NCBI RefSeq assembly: GCF_014066305.1
Contig: NW_023501080.1
Location: forward strand, 62,001 to 126,000
Reading direction: 5' to 3'
Length of the DNA stretch: 64,000 nt
From: Letharia columbiana
Lineage: Eukaryota > Ascomycota > Lecanoromycetes > Lecanorales > Parmeliaceae
Made by a program: the position numbers and the translations under genes. The notes beneath the pieces were generated by a model that did no database searches, was not told the origin of the DNA, and worked only from the letters and a program-made list of their open reading frames with translations. Each line of letters begins with the position of its first letter. Position 1 is the first letter of the stretch. Below, piece by piece: positions 44,785 to 57,897 of the stretch.

Positions 44785-45667
44785 ATGGAGTCTTTGCTAT
44801 CGCTGTCCTTCGATTATTTGTCCTCCTACGACGGTGTGAAAATAAGAAAAGGTCTCCGCCAACTTGAAGGTCTCCTCGCCCAAATCTGCCTCTCAAGAAC
44901 CCCCACAGACCGCCGAAGCTCAGTAATATCTGGCGGGGCGTCAAAGCAGACTACAAAAGAACTGTCATCATTAAAAGATGACCCCGCGTTCCGAGAGTTC
45001 TTCAAGCTTCAAGAAGGGTTTGAGTGGAATGGTACTTTGGCCAACCCTCCTCTCCTCGTTTCAAAACGATGCTAATCATCAGGCTATAGTTGCAATCAGA
45101 CTGATAGCATGCCTGGAGCGCCTTCTTTCCAAGGCCTCGAATGGTCAAAATGACCTCCTCATTGTCTCAACCCTGGAGCTTCTTCAAGGCACCCTCCTCA
45201 TCCACCCTCCCTCCCGCTCCCTCTTCGCTCGCGAAATCTACATGAACCTGCTCCTCGACCTTCTCGACCCCACATGCTGTCCTGCAATCCAATCATCAAC
45301 CCTTCTCGCACTCGTCACTACATTACTGGCTACGCCAGCGAATACAAGGGCATTCGAGACGCTAGATGGGCTATTGACTGTTACGAGCCTTTTCAAGAGT
45401 AGGGGAACCAGTAGGGAGGTAAAGATGAAGGTCGTAGAATTCCTGTACTTTTACTTGATGCCTGAGACACCGGTCTCGAATGGTGCTGGAGGTGGACTAC
45501 ACAGGAGTCCGAGCAAGAGAAAGGGTAGTGGAGAGAGGGAGGGCAGGCAAGCGGGGACGAAGACGACAGAGGAGAAGCAAGGTTTGCTAGGGAGGCATTT
45601 GAGCAATGTGGAGGATTTGGTGGAGGATCTGAGGGAGAGCGCGCCCTTTGGAGCGTGTTTGGTGTAG
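44785..45667 (+). CDS. cdc14: SIN pathway protein Cdc14 (Sid1 partner)
   Basis: Two exons (44785-45031, 45090-45667) encode 274 residues. The frame is kept only with acceptor CTATAG at 45089, giving KLQEGFEWNVAIRLIACLERL. The text MESLLSLSFDYLSSYDGVKI, RKGLRQLEGLLAQICLS, LHPPSRSLF-like IHPPSRSLFAREIYMNLLLD and VKMKVVEFLYFYLMPET matches the fungal Cdc14 family of fission-yeast type, not the Cdc14 phosphatase. In the septation initiation network, Cdc14 binds and activates the kinase Sid1 at the spindle pole body to trigger septum formation. The C-terminal 60 residues are basic and unconserved. The start was chosen at the conserved MESLL; upstream codons in the same frame look less protein-like. 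Confidence 0.9.
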
Positions 45668-47940
45668 GGACTGAGGATGTTGGAGCGCGATACTGAACAG
45701 GCAACTTGGGAGCATATGCATTGTTGTGGAGTCGGGTAGCATTGCTTGCTAAATCCCTGCAGAAATGTTTCTTCTGCGTTCTGCAGACGAAGGAGGAGAG
45801 CATATATTTCGATTTCACAGTTGCCACTACAGCTTCAAGATGATCCTGTCAAGCAATTCCAAAGCGATATCGAACAACAGCTTGTTCATTCAAATAAGCA
45901 GGGGCGAGAACAAGAGCGAGCACGGAGACATTAGTGGAAGGGACACTTTCACGATTATCCTTCAATTTCTTATTCTTCCACTTCTCATCACGTCAGCATT
46001 GCAACGTTCTACTGACCCAGCAAGCACACCCACGTTCTCACCAGCTAACAGCCTAATGCGGGTGGAAGCTTTGGTCACTGATCTTGACTGTCAACCAGCC
46101 GGACCCCTAAGCATCGCAAGAGTCCTCTCACTTTGAAATGTGATAACAGCAACCGCCATTGCAAGGACCTACCGCTTGTATATGATCAGCGGCATCTCCC
46201 ACGTATTGTGGCGATTACTGGAAGACATATTGAGCACTGATATTTTCAAGTCCACATAGCCACCGAGGCCATTCTTGCTCTTCGAGTTCTTTTGCCGAAG
46301 ACCTTGCCCTGTCAACGATTTCGACTCCGCCAAAGGTCTTGCGCACACTCCTTGAGTTCGCAACGTGCAGTGTTCTACCACATGATCTGTTGATAGATCT
46401 TGCATGATCTATAATGCTGGAGTGGCTTGGCTCTGCGGCTTTTTTCGTGGCACCGTGATAGTCCTCGCGCACATTGGGTAACAGATGCGGCAGTGTACCT
46501 GCATCAAACGCTTAAAAGACCGGGCACAAGTCTTTCGATTGCACTATACTTTTTATTCTACTCAACTTCGGCAATGCCTTGGGGCTGACAACAACAGCTG
46601 AGCCCGCTTGCACGGTTGTGGACCCACCGTAACCCTTCGATCGAGGGTGACACAGTCCGTTAATCTAACTCGTCCTCAACAACAATCTGAGCTGCCATGC
46701 GCAGGTTGGTGCGCTAGGTGCTGTGGTTTGCGAACATTGATCCTTCACCAGTGGGGCTTGGTTCGCAGGCTTCAGCTACTCTTTTCACACATCCTCTCTT
46801 AGTCAACATGGCGCTCGACGGTCTCACATCCACTGAGGGTACCCGCTTATACAACAGTGTGTTCCTACCACCTGAAACTTGAGTCTGATATGGAGTAGCT
46901 CAAGTCAAAAACCCTGACTGTTCGGATGGATGTCCTAGAAGAGTGAAGAGAAAAGCTATCCTCATACGATGATTGGATATAGAGAGAAGTCAGCTCGGCG
47001 CCTTGCAGCCAATCCCTTGGGTCGGAATTCATCTGCGTTATACTCAATTGGTCAAGTCCAAGTTTTGGAAGATTTTGGTCTACACGTCAGTAAGAAAGAA
47101 CAGCAGTTCGTGTCTTGCGTCGAATGCGATAGAGCTGAGGCTCCAACTAACGAAGCGCTAGGTACGGGAGTAGCTGCTAGGTCAAAGTTATGAGGCCCAG
47201 TGACTTGGTCAATTGTCAGTTGCGAAAGACGTACTGCCGTCTCGGCGTGTCCTGCTCCGCTGTAAGGCGGCCAGCTCTTTCGCTCTTTCCGTGCGTACAT
47301 TGAACACTCGATATAGATTCTACCAGCTAGCGTGATATGTGCATGCACACAACATCACTGAGTAGGTATTGACCTCGGTGGTGGAAGAGTCGGTGAAAAG
47401 AGGCTTTGAGTTTGTCAGCTCCCTCTCGCGCGCTTCTCGAGTCCACATGCCACGAACCGCTTAATTCCAGCTGAGACGTAACGCAGGCTTACTCCATGTA
47501 AAATAGTCAACCATATATTCCTCCAATGAGCGTTCAGAAAATGGATGATGAGCCACAGGGGCTGTGCCGTTAGTGAAAGAATTAGCGTCTACTTTGCTCC
47601 AAACCTCCCAGGTCCGACTCACAGATAAACAGTTCGTGCTTTCCGGCCATTAAGGCCTCCCATTCCAACAACCGCAGTCCAAAATAAGCACGAGAAATGT
47701 AACATCGACAAGCGCGAACCTTTGATCTAATCAGGTAGCTGTTGTGGCTCAACGACTGGAGGCTCATTCACCGCAATGACTCCAAACTCGGACACTAACT
47801 AGAGCAATTAGTTGTCACAAAAGTACGGTAAGTTGCTTCAAGCATGGGCTTGCATAAGAGGGCTGTGGCCCCGTTGCACCATCGTCTCCTTGTATTCTTA
47901 ATGTACATACAATGTAATATCTTTTCTTGCCACCAACTAC
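45668..47940. other. 2.3-kb region without a supported gene
   Basis: Several open frames of 60-145 codons occur on both strands, but none shows family motifs, plausible splicing or composition like the neighbours. There are no clear repeats. It could hold a non-coding transcript or unrecognised relics. Confidence 0.5.
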
Positions 47941-50354
47941 ATGTCAGCCGCGCTTAGCAAGCCAAGCATGACTCGCCCTTCTCTATATGCTGCCGTCAAA
48001 CTTGCACGCCTTGTTCAAAGACTCAAAGGTCTCTTGATGTCCTTCATTAAAATTTGTGTTCCATCTGTTGAGTCATGTAGACTCCCAGCTCCTGCCAAGC
48101 TCAAGACATATGGTTGCAAGATTAGCCATGGGTATGTTGTAGCTCTTCGTGAAGGCGATCACGCTAACTGTCTTGCACAGCGTCACTAAATCTCATTCAA
48201 CCTTCGGCCGATTTATTGCAAAGCTTGCAAAGCATCTGCCAATATGTGGACGAACAGTCAGACGAACAGTAAGACATAGGCCGGGGCCAGAAGTTGCTAG
48301 GTAACGACAAAGTCTCCTCCATCCATGTCAATGATGATGATGCTAATCAGATTCTAGTCTTCTCAGCGAGTTGGAACTTCATGTCCAACAGGGAGATTTC
48401 ACCCTCGGCCTGATTGCTGCGCAAGATCGCCTTTTCCTCCAGCATGAACTCTACCTCATTGGATTCAACCAAATCGTCAATGAGCTTGAGGACGTCCTTC
48501 GTCTAACAAGTGCGCTCTTAGATAGGCTGCAAGATCCGTCGGGTAGCCATGTTGTACGAAGAAGCAGTGGCTTAGCTGAAGATTCTTTGAGCGGCGAACT
48601 AACTTGCGACAAGTTTGCTGCTAATCTTCAGCACTTACTTCGGAGCCTGCAACAAATTGCGCTGGAAGCAATCATACGCCACTATCTTAATGTAATTGAA
48701 GCAAACCTTCTGCATGGGCACCTCCACTGGCAACACTCAAAGCGCCTTGGTGAAGGCTGGTTCGCTGAATGGCCGAACGGTCATCGTCCACTAAGCACCA
48801 CTTGGCCATGGAACATCAAGCCATCACTGTTAGTCTTATGGGGCGTTTGCTGGATGTTCTATGGACCTTCTGGCAGCAATAATAGAAAAAGAACAACACG
48901 CAATCCGAGAGGAGCAGCACAATTAAGCGATGACTTACGGACAGGACCACTTGGCAGCCAATCACAGCCGAGTCAGCAACAAAGTAATTTTTCCAGGCAA
49001 CAATGTCATGACTTCGTCACTAACAATAATTGGATAGATCCCTCTGAAGCTTGGGCTGGCCCTGCTTCAAATACTTATCCCAACTATTCATGGTTGCATC
49101 CAACCCAAGCAGGCGTTGCGCGCCGCGCTAATAATAATGATCGTGAGTCACACGCGCAGTCATGGGACCAAAGGTCTATGACTAATAAGCCTCGTCGATG
49201 TAGCTATTACACCCGGAAATACGTTGCCTAGATCGTACGCAACTAGTGTACCTTTGTATCCTTATATATCTGCTCCAGAAGACTCTTCCTCAGACCACTA
49301 TCCGACCTCTACAGTCACGTGGCCTTATTGCCAAGGCATCAACCTTGGTTCATCTCCGGCATACGCACCCAGCTACTCTCCTTGGCAGACCCAGTCACCT
49401 TTCCATCCGACAGGAGGTGTAACAACAACACCGCAACGCACTGACCGAAGCAATATAGTCCAGCCCTATGTTCAGAGAACCCAAACGGCGGATACAGGAA
49501 ATCCTCAAGTGGCAGCCGGGAGCCTTGGGAGCCTTGGGTTTGGTCTAGGGTTGCACATGAGCGATATGCAAGACTACCCCAGCCCTGGCAGCAGCACCTC
49601 GGGCCAAACTACTTCCTCATATGTTTCTGTGCTTCCACCAAACGTACTAAGATCTTCCATGCCTTTGATGCCATCTCCAAGCGTGGCAGGTAGTACGGGT
49701 TCTCGTCAAAGTAGCCGCCGGTCTCAAGAACCTCCTCGAAATGCAGAAGGCTTGCTGTATTGCAACCACGCGGAACATGCACAACAGCAGCCCCCTGTCT
49801 TTTCGAGGAAGTGCGAATGGAAGTCAGTCAGACTGTTCTCCCCATCTAACTTATCTGAACCTGCACGCTAACATCATTGTCATAGGAAACACATGGACAA
49901 GCACGAGAGACCTTATGTCTGCGAAGAGCCCGAATGCGACAATATCCGCGGCTTCACCTATTCTGGCGGTCTACTTCGCCATCAACGAGAGGTACATCGC
50001 CAGCATGGCGGGCCCAAAGCATCTTCCATGTGCCCATATCCAGATTGCAAGCGCCATGTTGGCGTAGGCTTCTCGCGCAAGGAAAACCTGGCCGAGCATC
50101 TTCGCCGGGTCCACAGAGACGCCGGCGCCGATCAAACGCAAGAAGAAGGCCCAGAGAGCGCGCAGAATACGACGTCTGCGACGTCGGGAACCGGGAGAAA
50201 GCGTAGGAGAGCGGTGCCGGACGATGATGGCGGTGGTGAAGAGGACCTCGAACAGGAGGTGAAAAAGTTAAAGAAGGAGTTGCAAGAGAAAGACGAAAGG
50301 TTAGAGAAGTTGGAAAGGCAGGTGCAACTGCTGATCAGGGGTCAAAAACAATAG
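47941..50354 (+). CDS. C2H2 zinc-finger protein with C-terminal coiled coil
   Basis: Secure exons: 48181-48268, 48358-49142, 49204-49822 and 49886-50354. The intron 49143-49203 has GTGAGT with a GACTAATAAG branch site. The first exon (ATG at 47941) is uncertain: donor GTAGAC at 48077 keeps frame, whereas the better-looking GTATGT near 48131 does not unless acceptor AAG near 48223 is used. Residues up to about 200 are helical (LFLQHELYLIGFNQIVNELE), then Ser/Pro/Tyr-rich. The finger region reads CNHAEHAQ...CEWKKHMDKH, CEEPECDNIRGFTYSGGLLR with HQREVH, and CPYPDCKR with HLRRVH. In the first finger the second Cys appears replaced by His (CNHAEH where relatives have CNHPDC, from memory). A basic KRRR patch and a Leu/Lys/Glu coiled coil (about the last 50 residues) end the protein. 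A dimeric DNA-binding regulator is inferred. Confidence 0.8.
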
Positions 50355-51706
50355 ACTGTACGATGGGTGACTATTTTGAGATCATGATAGCGAGGCGTTG
50401 GGGTGTGCGGGAAAGACTCTTCTCTCTCTTTTCTTAGTTGGGTGTCAGAAGTCTGCTCCTTCTCCATTCCCTTTTTTGGATGGGCCTCTTGATGAGGTTC
50501 TGTCAAGACCAAGAGAAATTTTTCAAACAAAAACAGTATAATTACCCACAACAAGTTCATACCCACTCCGTTGATCGCTATTGAGAACACTTCTTGAACT
50601 AATTGCAAACCTTTTCGTGAAAGGTGCAACTGCGCATACGCTATTGCAGCCGGTTGATTTTGCTACCAGTCCACCATGCTCACGTTGTGGTTTGCTCCCC
50701 TGTCGAGGACATCAAAACCAGGCTTTGCGTCTTAGCAATCCTCCCTTCAATTCTCCAGATCCCTCCACGCCTGCCACCGATGGGTTCTCGCACGTCGAAA
50801 GACGCGCTTTTTTCGGGGCATCACCCCTTTTCACCTACCCTTTTGGTATTCGAATCTTCGAATTTTCGTATCTTGCCCAAGAGATTTTTCAACAAAGTCT
50901 GAGAGCGAAGACACGGGGTGCGATGCTTTTCACGCAGTGTGCTCGGTGTGTAATCCTAACAATGGGTGTTCATCCAGTGTTTACTGGCAAGCTGCTGCGT
51001 TCGAGGATCATCGTTTTGAACAGGTGCCGACTTGGGGTACCTAAAACAACAACACTGATGACAGGATCTATCACTCTGTATGAAATTTTAAGGTTTACCG
51101 TAACTCCACTAACGCGGCGCTAGCGGTCAGCCTCGAACCAGGTGAGGCTGAGAACATCCATGACCACCATGTTGAATTACGTTCTTTCATCCTGGCCTTC
51201 CACTCAGTATTACTGGTCCTCTCTCACCCTTTCATGATCTGCACGTTGTATACTCGGTTGGAGATGAGTGCTCACATGAAGTATGTTTCTTTGTCCGAAG
51301 GCTGAAAATAGCGAAATGAGCAACGCCGAACTGTTTGCTCCCGGTGCCTCTCTTTGTCCAGACGACCAAAGTAACCCAGTGCATGCACAATGAAATGAAG
51401 TCCTCCATCTGCTTTTCAAACAGAGTAGTTTGGCGCGCTCCCTAGAACCGTATCCGTCTACTCTGCCTAGGATTTCGCGGCTACGGTTGCCGTAGTGTCT
51501 TGAATCGAAGACAAAGGATTCGGCTGCATCTGGTCAAGTTTCTTACTCACGCTGAGCTTCTCCTTTTGTAACCAACATGCTGTTGCTTATCTCTCTCGAT
51601 TGTCAGTGAAAGCGTGTTACTGACAGAAAAAGAGTTGAGTGAAATGTTTGATTAGAGTTACTAACGGTGTGGAGCGACTGTAAAGAGACGGGAGATCTAC
51701 CCCAAT
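50355..51706. other. Intergenic region
   Basis: 3' flank of the zinc-finger gene and promoter of the DUF3433 gene. Open frames at 50581-51123 have no recognisable content. Confidence 0.5.
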
Positions 51707-54700
51707 ATGAGCGAGCACGAACGAAGGAAGGCTGATACTGAAGACCCAAGATCACACTCACCTGTGTCAGTTATCAGCCGCTTCAGCTATGAGGAATACG
51801 GAGACTCCAACAACGGGGAATCCCCTCACCCTGGACAGGAGTCAACAGCCTCACGGGGAAGCAGCATTTCGGCATACTCCCAGCTATCCACAAACCGGAT
51901 CGGTCTGGCGAGACCTCTCTCGGCGGCAGTGGTATCCTCCAATGACCGTTTCACATCATCAGCAGTAACGCCGGATCTGGCGAGAGGAAATGGGCTTGAC
52001 TCTACCGAGCAGATCTTCAGCGTGAAGAATCCTACAGTCACAACAGAGCCATACAATCAACATGAGAAAGAAAGCGACGAGGGAAGGGGACGGGCAATGT
52101 GGAATCCTTTCTGGCTATGGCGGACAACGCTCATAGGATTCATATTGGTATTTGTCTTGCTGGTCCTGGGTTTGGTTATCCTTTATCACCTTTCGAATCT
52201 GCACCATGGTCTGAGCACCCAGATCTCCAGTAGCCACTACAGCTGGAATTATGGACCTACAGCTGGTCGGTCAACTCTCAAAAAACATGAATCACCAAAT
52301 ACTAACTGAAACCAGTTTTTGCGATCCTTCTTTGTTTATGGCGGGAAGTCGACTACTATTGCAAGATTCTCCTACCTTGGAAGGAGATGCGAGGACGACC
52401 GGCATCTCCAGAAACGAGCTTATTCCTCGACTATATCTCCCTCGGCCCCATTAGCGACTTATTGGCCGCATGGAATAACAGGCACTGGGCAGTGATAGCT
52501 ACATATCTCGGTTCATGTCTACTGATATTTATTGTTGGCCTCTCGTCAAAAATTCGTCTGAATCTGCTGACTCCACGAACAGACAATATTTTCCACAGGT
52601 CTTCTCGTTCTCAGCCCCACATCTATAACCAGCCATGATGTCACACTCATGGCAACAACTCAATTCGGCCCCTACAATGGCCCCTCTACCCAGGACCTCC
52701 CTGCTACCCCGTGGTACACATACTATGGTATCCTAGAAAACGGGCTAGGGTATCCCAACGGCACATCGAACAATGTTGCCTTTCAGTCCCTTGAGCCAAG
52801 AAGCGACATACCACGAAATGCAACGATAACCGCTACCGTGTCAACTTTCTTTCCTCGGTTGGACTGCGAAGTTGCAGATATCCATCACAGCCTTACAAGT
52901 AATGTCAGTGCCAATGCCCCGGGTCCCGCCCTTGACATTGTCCTCGGCAGTGCGTCGTGTATCGCGTCAAACAGCAAGGGTCTCTGTGATCCTCAAACGC
53001 AAGACTGCCCCTCGCAGGCATTCATCTATGACATGTATACGTTGAACGGCATGTCCTCGAATGACGACTGCCAAATAGCGTCTGATGATGCATATGTATT
53101 CTTTGCAGTTGGAGATGTGCGCTACCAACAAAACGCATCTTCCGGAAGCCTTTCTTCACAAGTTAGCATTGCCAACATCTCGGGCCTAATATGCAAGCCC
53201 AGTTATGCAATCAGCCCGGCTCAGCTTGTTCTTGATCCTGCTCTAGCGGGGACTATAGCTGGTGCTAGTATCTCAAGAGCAGGAAGCTCACCCAACACTA
53301 CGCAGCTAGGGTTCACTAACTTACATCTTACGAGCGTTTGGTATCAGACTTTAAGCGCCATTGATACTTTGTACAACAATGATACAGACGTCAATGAGGC
53401 GCTGTTTCACTTCATGGCGGATGCAAACAATCATTCAGGCATCGAAGCGCTACTTGATCCATCTGTGCAGTCCGCTGCCGCTACAGCCGTCTTCACGGCA
53501 GTGATGGCACAATTCGCAAGAGAGTACCTGCTGGCACCGGCTGATACTACATTGAAGGGACAAGTCGCCTACAACGAGACTCGCCTCCATGTACGAGGTC
53601 TGTCTGTATGGCTCATCGTTGTTGGACTTGTCCTCTCGATTTGCGCAGCGATCATGGTCTTGTTGTGCAGGCCACATGACGTTGTGCCTCGAAATCCTGA
53701 CTCGATCGCTGCGATGAGCACATTCTTGGCCTCTAGTGATAGTATCAGAAACTCGTTACGAAGCACTGGTCACCTGGCAGATAAGGCTCTTCAGCAACAA
53801 CTTTCAAGCAATTCTTACCAGACGGCATTCTCCCCATCGAGAGGATCGTTCACGATCGAGCGTCAGGAAGCATCAAGTTGGCCATTGCCACCGTCACGAC
53901 TATCTAAATTGATGCAAACACCGATAGTAACGCCTTCGCGTAAAGATAAACATCATCGCGGACAGTCGAACTCAGTACCATCGGATGGCTCGGAACGCAG
54001 ATGGTGGAAACCTTTCACAATCGGACTACCTTTCGTTTTGGTCACGCTCGCCCTTCCCATCCTCACAATTGTAGTTCTGGAAGTTATTCAACAGTATTCG
54101 AACAGACATGATGGGCTTGTTGACACTCCAGATGCCCTAGCCAGCGCTGACGCTTTGTCCAATTACTTGCCTGCGGCCTTCATGATGGCGGTGTCAATCA
54201 TGTTCAATTCCGTCGACTTCACAGTAACGATCTTTGCGCCCTACAGCGCTCTCGCAAAAGGAAATTCACCTGCTCGCGGAAGCATAATGGGCAATTCCCT
54301 GGGTAAGATACCCGTACTTCGACTCTTCCAGGCCATTATTGCACGTCATTGGATGGTGTTCTTTTCCACGACAGCTGCTATTGTGGGAAGTTTGCTCACC
54401 ATTGTCGTTTCTGGGCTCTACGTTTCCAACACTTTGCCAGATTCCTCCGGTATCTCTGTTCAACGGGTTGACCAATTCAATCTTAGCTGGACCAACAGCC
54501 TTAACAACGATTCGAATGCGGGTACCATGTTTGCCTTGACCGAGAAGTATAATCTTTCTTATCCAAGGTTTACCTACGAGGAATTGGCCTTGCCGACAAT
54601 TCAACTATCAGATCAGAACCAGGCAGCCCAGGATGTGCTTCAAGTACGGCTTCCCGCAACGCGCGCAACACTGAATTGCACAGTCGTCCCATCACAGGAT

Positions 54701-55822
54701 ATCACCGTGTCAACAATCAATTCGGGGTCTGGCGGTCAAGCGAACGTTACGGTCCAAGCCCCATTACCAGCCAATTGTCTACTTGGCGGACCTGAAGCAA
54801 ATGACCCTACCATCACTTTCAATAATAATTTTCAGATGTCTCTCTTGAAACCGACACTGAATGAATCCTATGGTGGGATAGTGCTAGACCTCCATGTCGC
54901 TCCTTCCTTTGAAGATAGTCTAGGCTTTCAAAGCTACGGGGACGGTGCGGGAAGTAGCGAAGCAGATAATCCGCCAGGCTGTCCTTCTCTTGGCTTCATC
55001 TTTGGGTACTTTACCGTTGGTGACGACACGGGTATCAATACAACGGCACTCATATGCAGCCAATTAGTGGAAGAAGTCCAAACGGAGATACACTTCCTCC
55101 TGCCAAGCCTAGACCTCGACCCTAGTAACCCACCCGCACCAGACGAGAGCACAGTCAGGTATATAGCCAATCAGACTGACGCACTCCCTTACCGCATTCA
55201 AGCCGCCTTTGACAGCGAGGTCTCAGCATACAATGGTACCAGCGCGTTCCAATCCGGCACTCCAACAGCACTAGACCCTTTCTTCCAGGCTCTAATCTAC
55301 GGCCAGGACTACGTCGATCCTACCTCGCTCGTCGGGTCCGCTAACACCGACCGCCTGACAAACGCAACAAATCACATATACCGCAGATACATGGCTCAAG
55401 CCATTAACAGCAATATGCGGCAAGCCCTGAGTTCTGGAGATCGGACTGCAGTGGACGCCCTGCTCATCAATCCGAACAGATATCGCCTTGTGCAGGACAA
55501 AGCCTCCAAAATCGTGCTCCAAGTGCTTCTGGCCATCATGTTCGTCTGCGGCGCGGCTGCATACCTGCTGACGGACACGAAAGGAGTGCTGCCGCATAGT
55601 CCGACGTCTATTGCCGGTGTAGCTAGTCTACTGGCGGGGAGTGAGCTGGCCGATAGGAGTTTCGTGCCAAAAGGGTCGGAATGGATGGACGACAAGGAAT
55701 TGAAGAGAGAGGGTATTTTTAAAGGGGGGTTGTTTGGTTTGGGATGGTGGGAGGGCGCGGAGGAAGGGAAAGGGGGAAGGAGGTTTGGAATTGGTATTGG
55801 GAAAGCGGAGAGAAGGATCTAA
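51707..55822 (+). CDS. DUF3433-type multi-pass membrane protein
   Basis: Three exons (51707-52265, 52316-52555, 52599-55822) give 1340 residues; intron 2 is only 43 nt but carries GCTGAC and CAG. After a Ser-rich cytosolic N-terminus (about 135 residues), TM1 is TLIGFILVFVLLVLGLVIL. Then come VFAILLCLWREVDYY, a second TM (YLGSCLLIFIVGL), a long segment with many N-x-S/T sites, TM SVWLIVVGLVLSICAAIM, a basic linker, and a second half repeating the plan: TM LPFVLVTLALPILTIVVL, a membrane stretch, TM FFSTTAAIVGSLLTIVVSGL, a long glycosylatable loop, and a final TM KIVLQVLLAIMFVCGAAAY. This two-fold architecture is typical of fungal DUF3433 proteins, which have no established biochemical role. 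Surface or vacuolar location is inferred. Confidence 0.87.
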
Positions 55823-57109
55823 CTTCTATTTTTGTGTTAATGCGATGTTTCATTCATTCTTCTCTTGGTGTATACTTTATGCATAGGAGGTGACGTACCT
55901 TTTCATCTTCACCATCCATAAGCAATTCCAAGGTGTCGCCACCGTCCTTGTCAACCATACTCACCAGAGACCGATCGATCCAATCAACCCCGCTCTGTCT
56001 GGTAGCTGGGCACTCGACTCCGCCCACCTGCCTCACCCTCCGTCCCTCCCCGTCTCAATTCCGCCGCTTCGGCCGCCCGAGTCCCTCGTCGACGAATCAC
56101 GTAAGATGCCACCCACAACGTCAACGCAGAACTTATCAAAACGGCTCCATCGTCTTTGCTTTGGTAGGCTCCGTTTCGCTTCCGTTTTACCTTCGCTTCC
56201 ATCTTTGCCTCCGTCTTGTCTCCGCTTCCATCTTGCCTCCGTCTTAGTAGGGCTTCTCTTTGCCTCCGCTTTGGTGGGCCCGTTCTACTACCGTCTTGAT
56301 GGGCTCCATTTCGCTTTCGCTTTGGTGGGGTCATCTTGCCTCCGTCTCGGTGGGCTCCGTTCTGCTTCCATCTTGTTTCCACTTCTATTAGCCTTTATCT
56401 TCATGGGACTTCTTTTTGCCTTCAATTTATGGGGCCATTTCGCTTCCGTCTTGATAGGCTCCGTTTTGCTTCCACTCTCAGCGATATATACTATATATAG
56501 GCCATTAATATTCGGTGAATACTGAGTAATAGCTTTTTTTACGACTTGAATCTTTCTCTAGAGTAAAGACCCATCATGTCATCGCCATATCGCTGTCAGT
56601 AGTAAAATAAAACGAAGTTCTCTCTTTACAATCGACTTCCGCCATGAAACCGAAGCCCATCGAAACGGGGACGCTACAGAAATTGCTACAGAGGATTTAC
56701 GACTGCTACGCAACTTGACAGCAAAACGGTATGACAACGAACATCATCTTGATATTCATTTCCATGGGGCGTTGAAAGCTGATCTAAATCTAAACTATCT
56801 TGACTATCAATCGTGGCTATGTATCCGATTGTATCTATTTGAAAGTTAACCATCACGTCAAGACCCTTCTCAACGGGTCTTTGCCGTTGAGCTCGAGTCC
56901 AATGACCCGTTCAATCCTCCTCCGAATGGTCTCTACTGTTATCTTCTCGGATCTGCTATCCAAGACTGGTACGCAGATCGCAGACCGTCTCACCCACAGT
57001 CTCGCCCACAGTCTCACCCACAGTGCGGCATACTACAAGCTCTTACGAGTCGTGTACAAGCAGACATTTATCTGGAAAGAATAATGTTCGCGAGCTCAGA
57101 TTTGATGCA
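55823..57109. other. Degenerate intergenic sequence upstream of a kinase relic
   Basis: Contains the minisatellite at 56150-56480 and, near 56985-57030, a short CTCACCCACAGT repeat. A frame near 56880-57000 reads VELESNDPFNPPP...IQDWYADRR, protein-like but unassigned, and may be a further relic. Confidence 0.45.
56150..56480 (+). repeat. Degenerate GGGCTCCGTT/GCTTCCGTCTTG minisatellite
   Basis: Roughly 25-32-bp units built from GGGCTCC(G/A)TT(T/C), (G)CTT(C/T)CGTCTT and GCCTCCGTCTTG elements occur ten or more times with substitutions. Open frames across it are repeat artefacts. Confidence 0.8.
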
Positions 57110-57897
57110 GCATGGTGCCGGTCCTATACCAAAGAACTACAGAATTTGTGAGCTTGAGGCTGTCGATGGGTTCCCCTTGACTGCGTAGGCGCCTCGATAT
57201 CAGGTCGAGCCTACCCGATCGGATTATGTAGCTGGTGACTACCGTGTGAAGGTTATAGGGTTTGGAGAAAAATCTAGGCACAGTATTCTGCGCGGGACTT
57301 CTACGCCTTTCAACTATCAAGCCCCTGAACTCCTTTTTGGCTCTCAGCTTGGCGCGAGCGCAGATATCTGGAGCTTGGGTTGTACGGTATGAATGCGTTC
57401 ACAATTTGCAATCTGGCGCTCAATGGACGTCTTGCCAAGATATCCGAAGTAGTAGATGTAGAGCCTCTTTTCGAAAGCCGGTTTGAAGACATAGAATGAA
57501 ATTGTCGACGAGTGGATTACCGTCTTTGGGCATCCGCCAGAAAAGCTGAAGAGCCACGCTGCTCCTGGTGCAGCTGATTGATGAGTATATGTAAACTATT
57601 TCTTCAATCAATTTTTCCTGTGGCTTGCGTCCCAACTTTTGGCCACGAATCTTGTGCTCAAGCTGAAATCTCACAGCCCATGCGCCTGGGGATTACACTA
57701 TTCTCGATGCGCTGCACAGTACCATACAAACGGTTGTGCCTGGAGCAAGGTGGTTCTCCGAGCCAATCTTATACCTTTGGTGATCTGCTCGTTGCAATGA
57801 CGCAGTATCGCCCATCAGACCGTCCTTCGGCGTCTGACGTGCTGCAGCATCCTTGGTTTCAGTGCAGCCCATCCCTAGTTACAGTATTTGAAAAATA
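57110..57897 (+). pseudogene. Broken protein kinase (catalytic C-lobe relic)
   Basis: Fragments in several frames follow kinase order: VKVIGFGE (where DFG would be, here GFG), TPFNYQAPELLFG (APE), ASADIWSLGC (subdomain IX), then after a probable intron ALNGRLAKISEVVDVEPLFE, EIVDEWITVFGHPPEKLK in a different frame, and near the end LLVAMTQYRPSDRPSASDVL with QHPWF (subdomain XI). The style is SRPK-like fungal kinases. Internal stops (for example near 57186 and 57498), a changed DFG Asp and no convincing N-lobe argue for a pseudogene. Confidence 0.75.

Noticed and set aside
46215..46472. 85-codon minus ORF (GGVEIVDRARSSAKELEEQE)
   Set aside because: Slight resemblance to transposon-type sequence, but too short and isolated to call.
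46600..46680. Possible tRNA-like segment with CTTCGATCGAG
   Set aside because: No consistent acceptor stem, D arm or box A/B spacing; no tRNA elsewhere in the window either.
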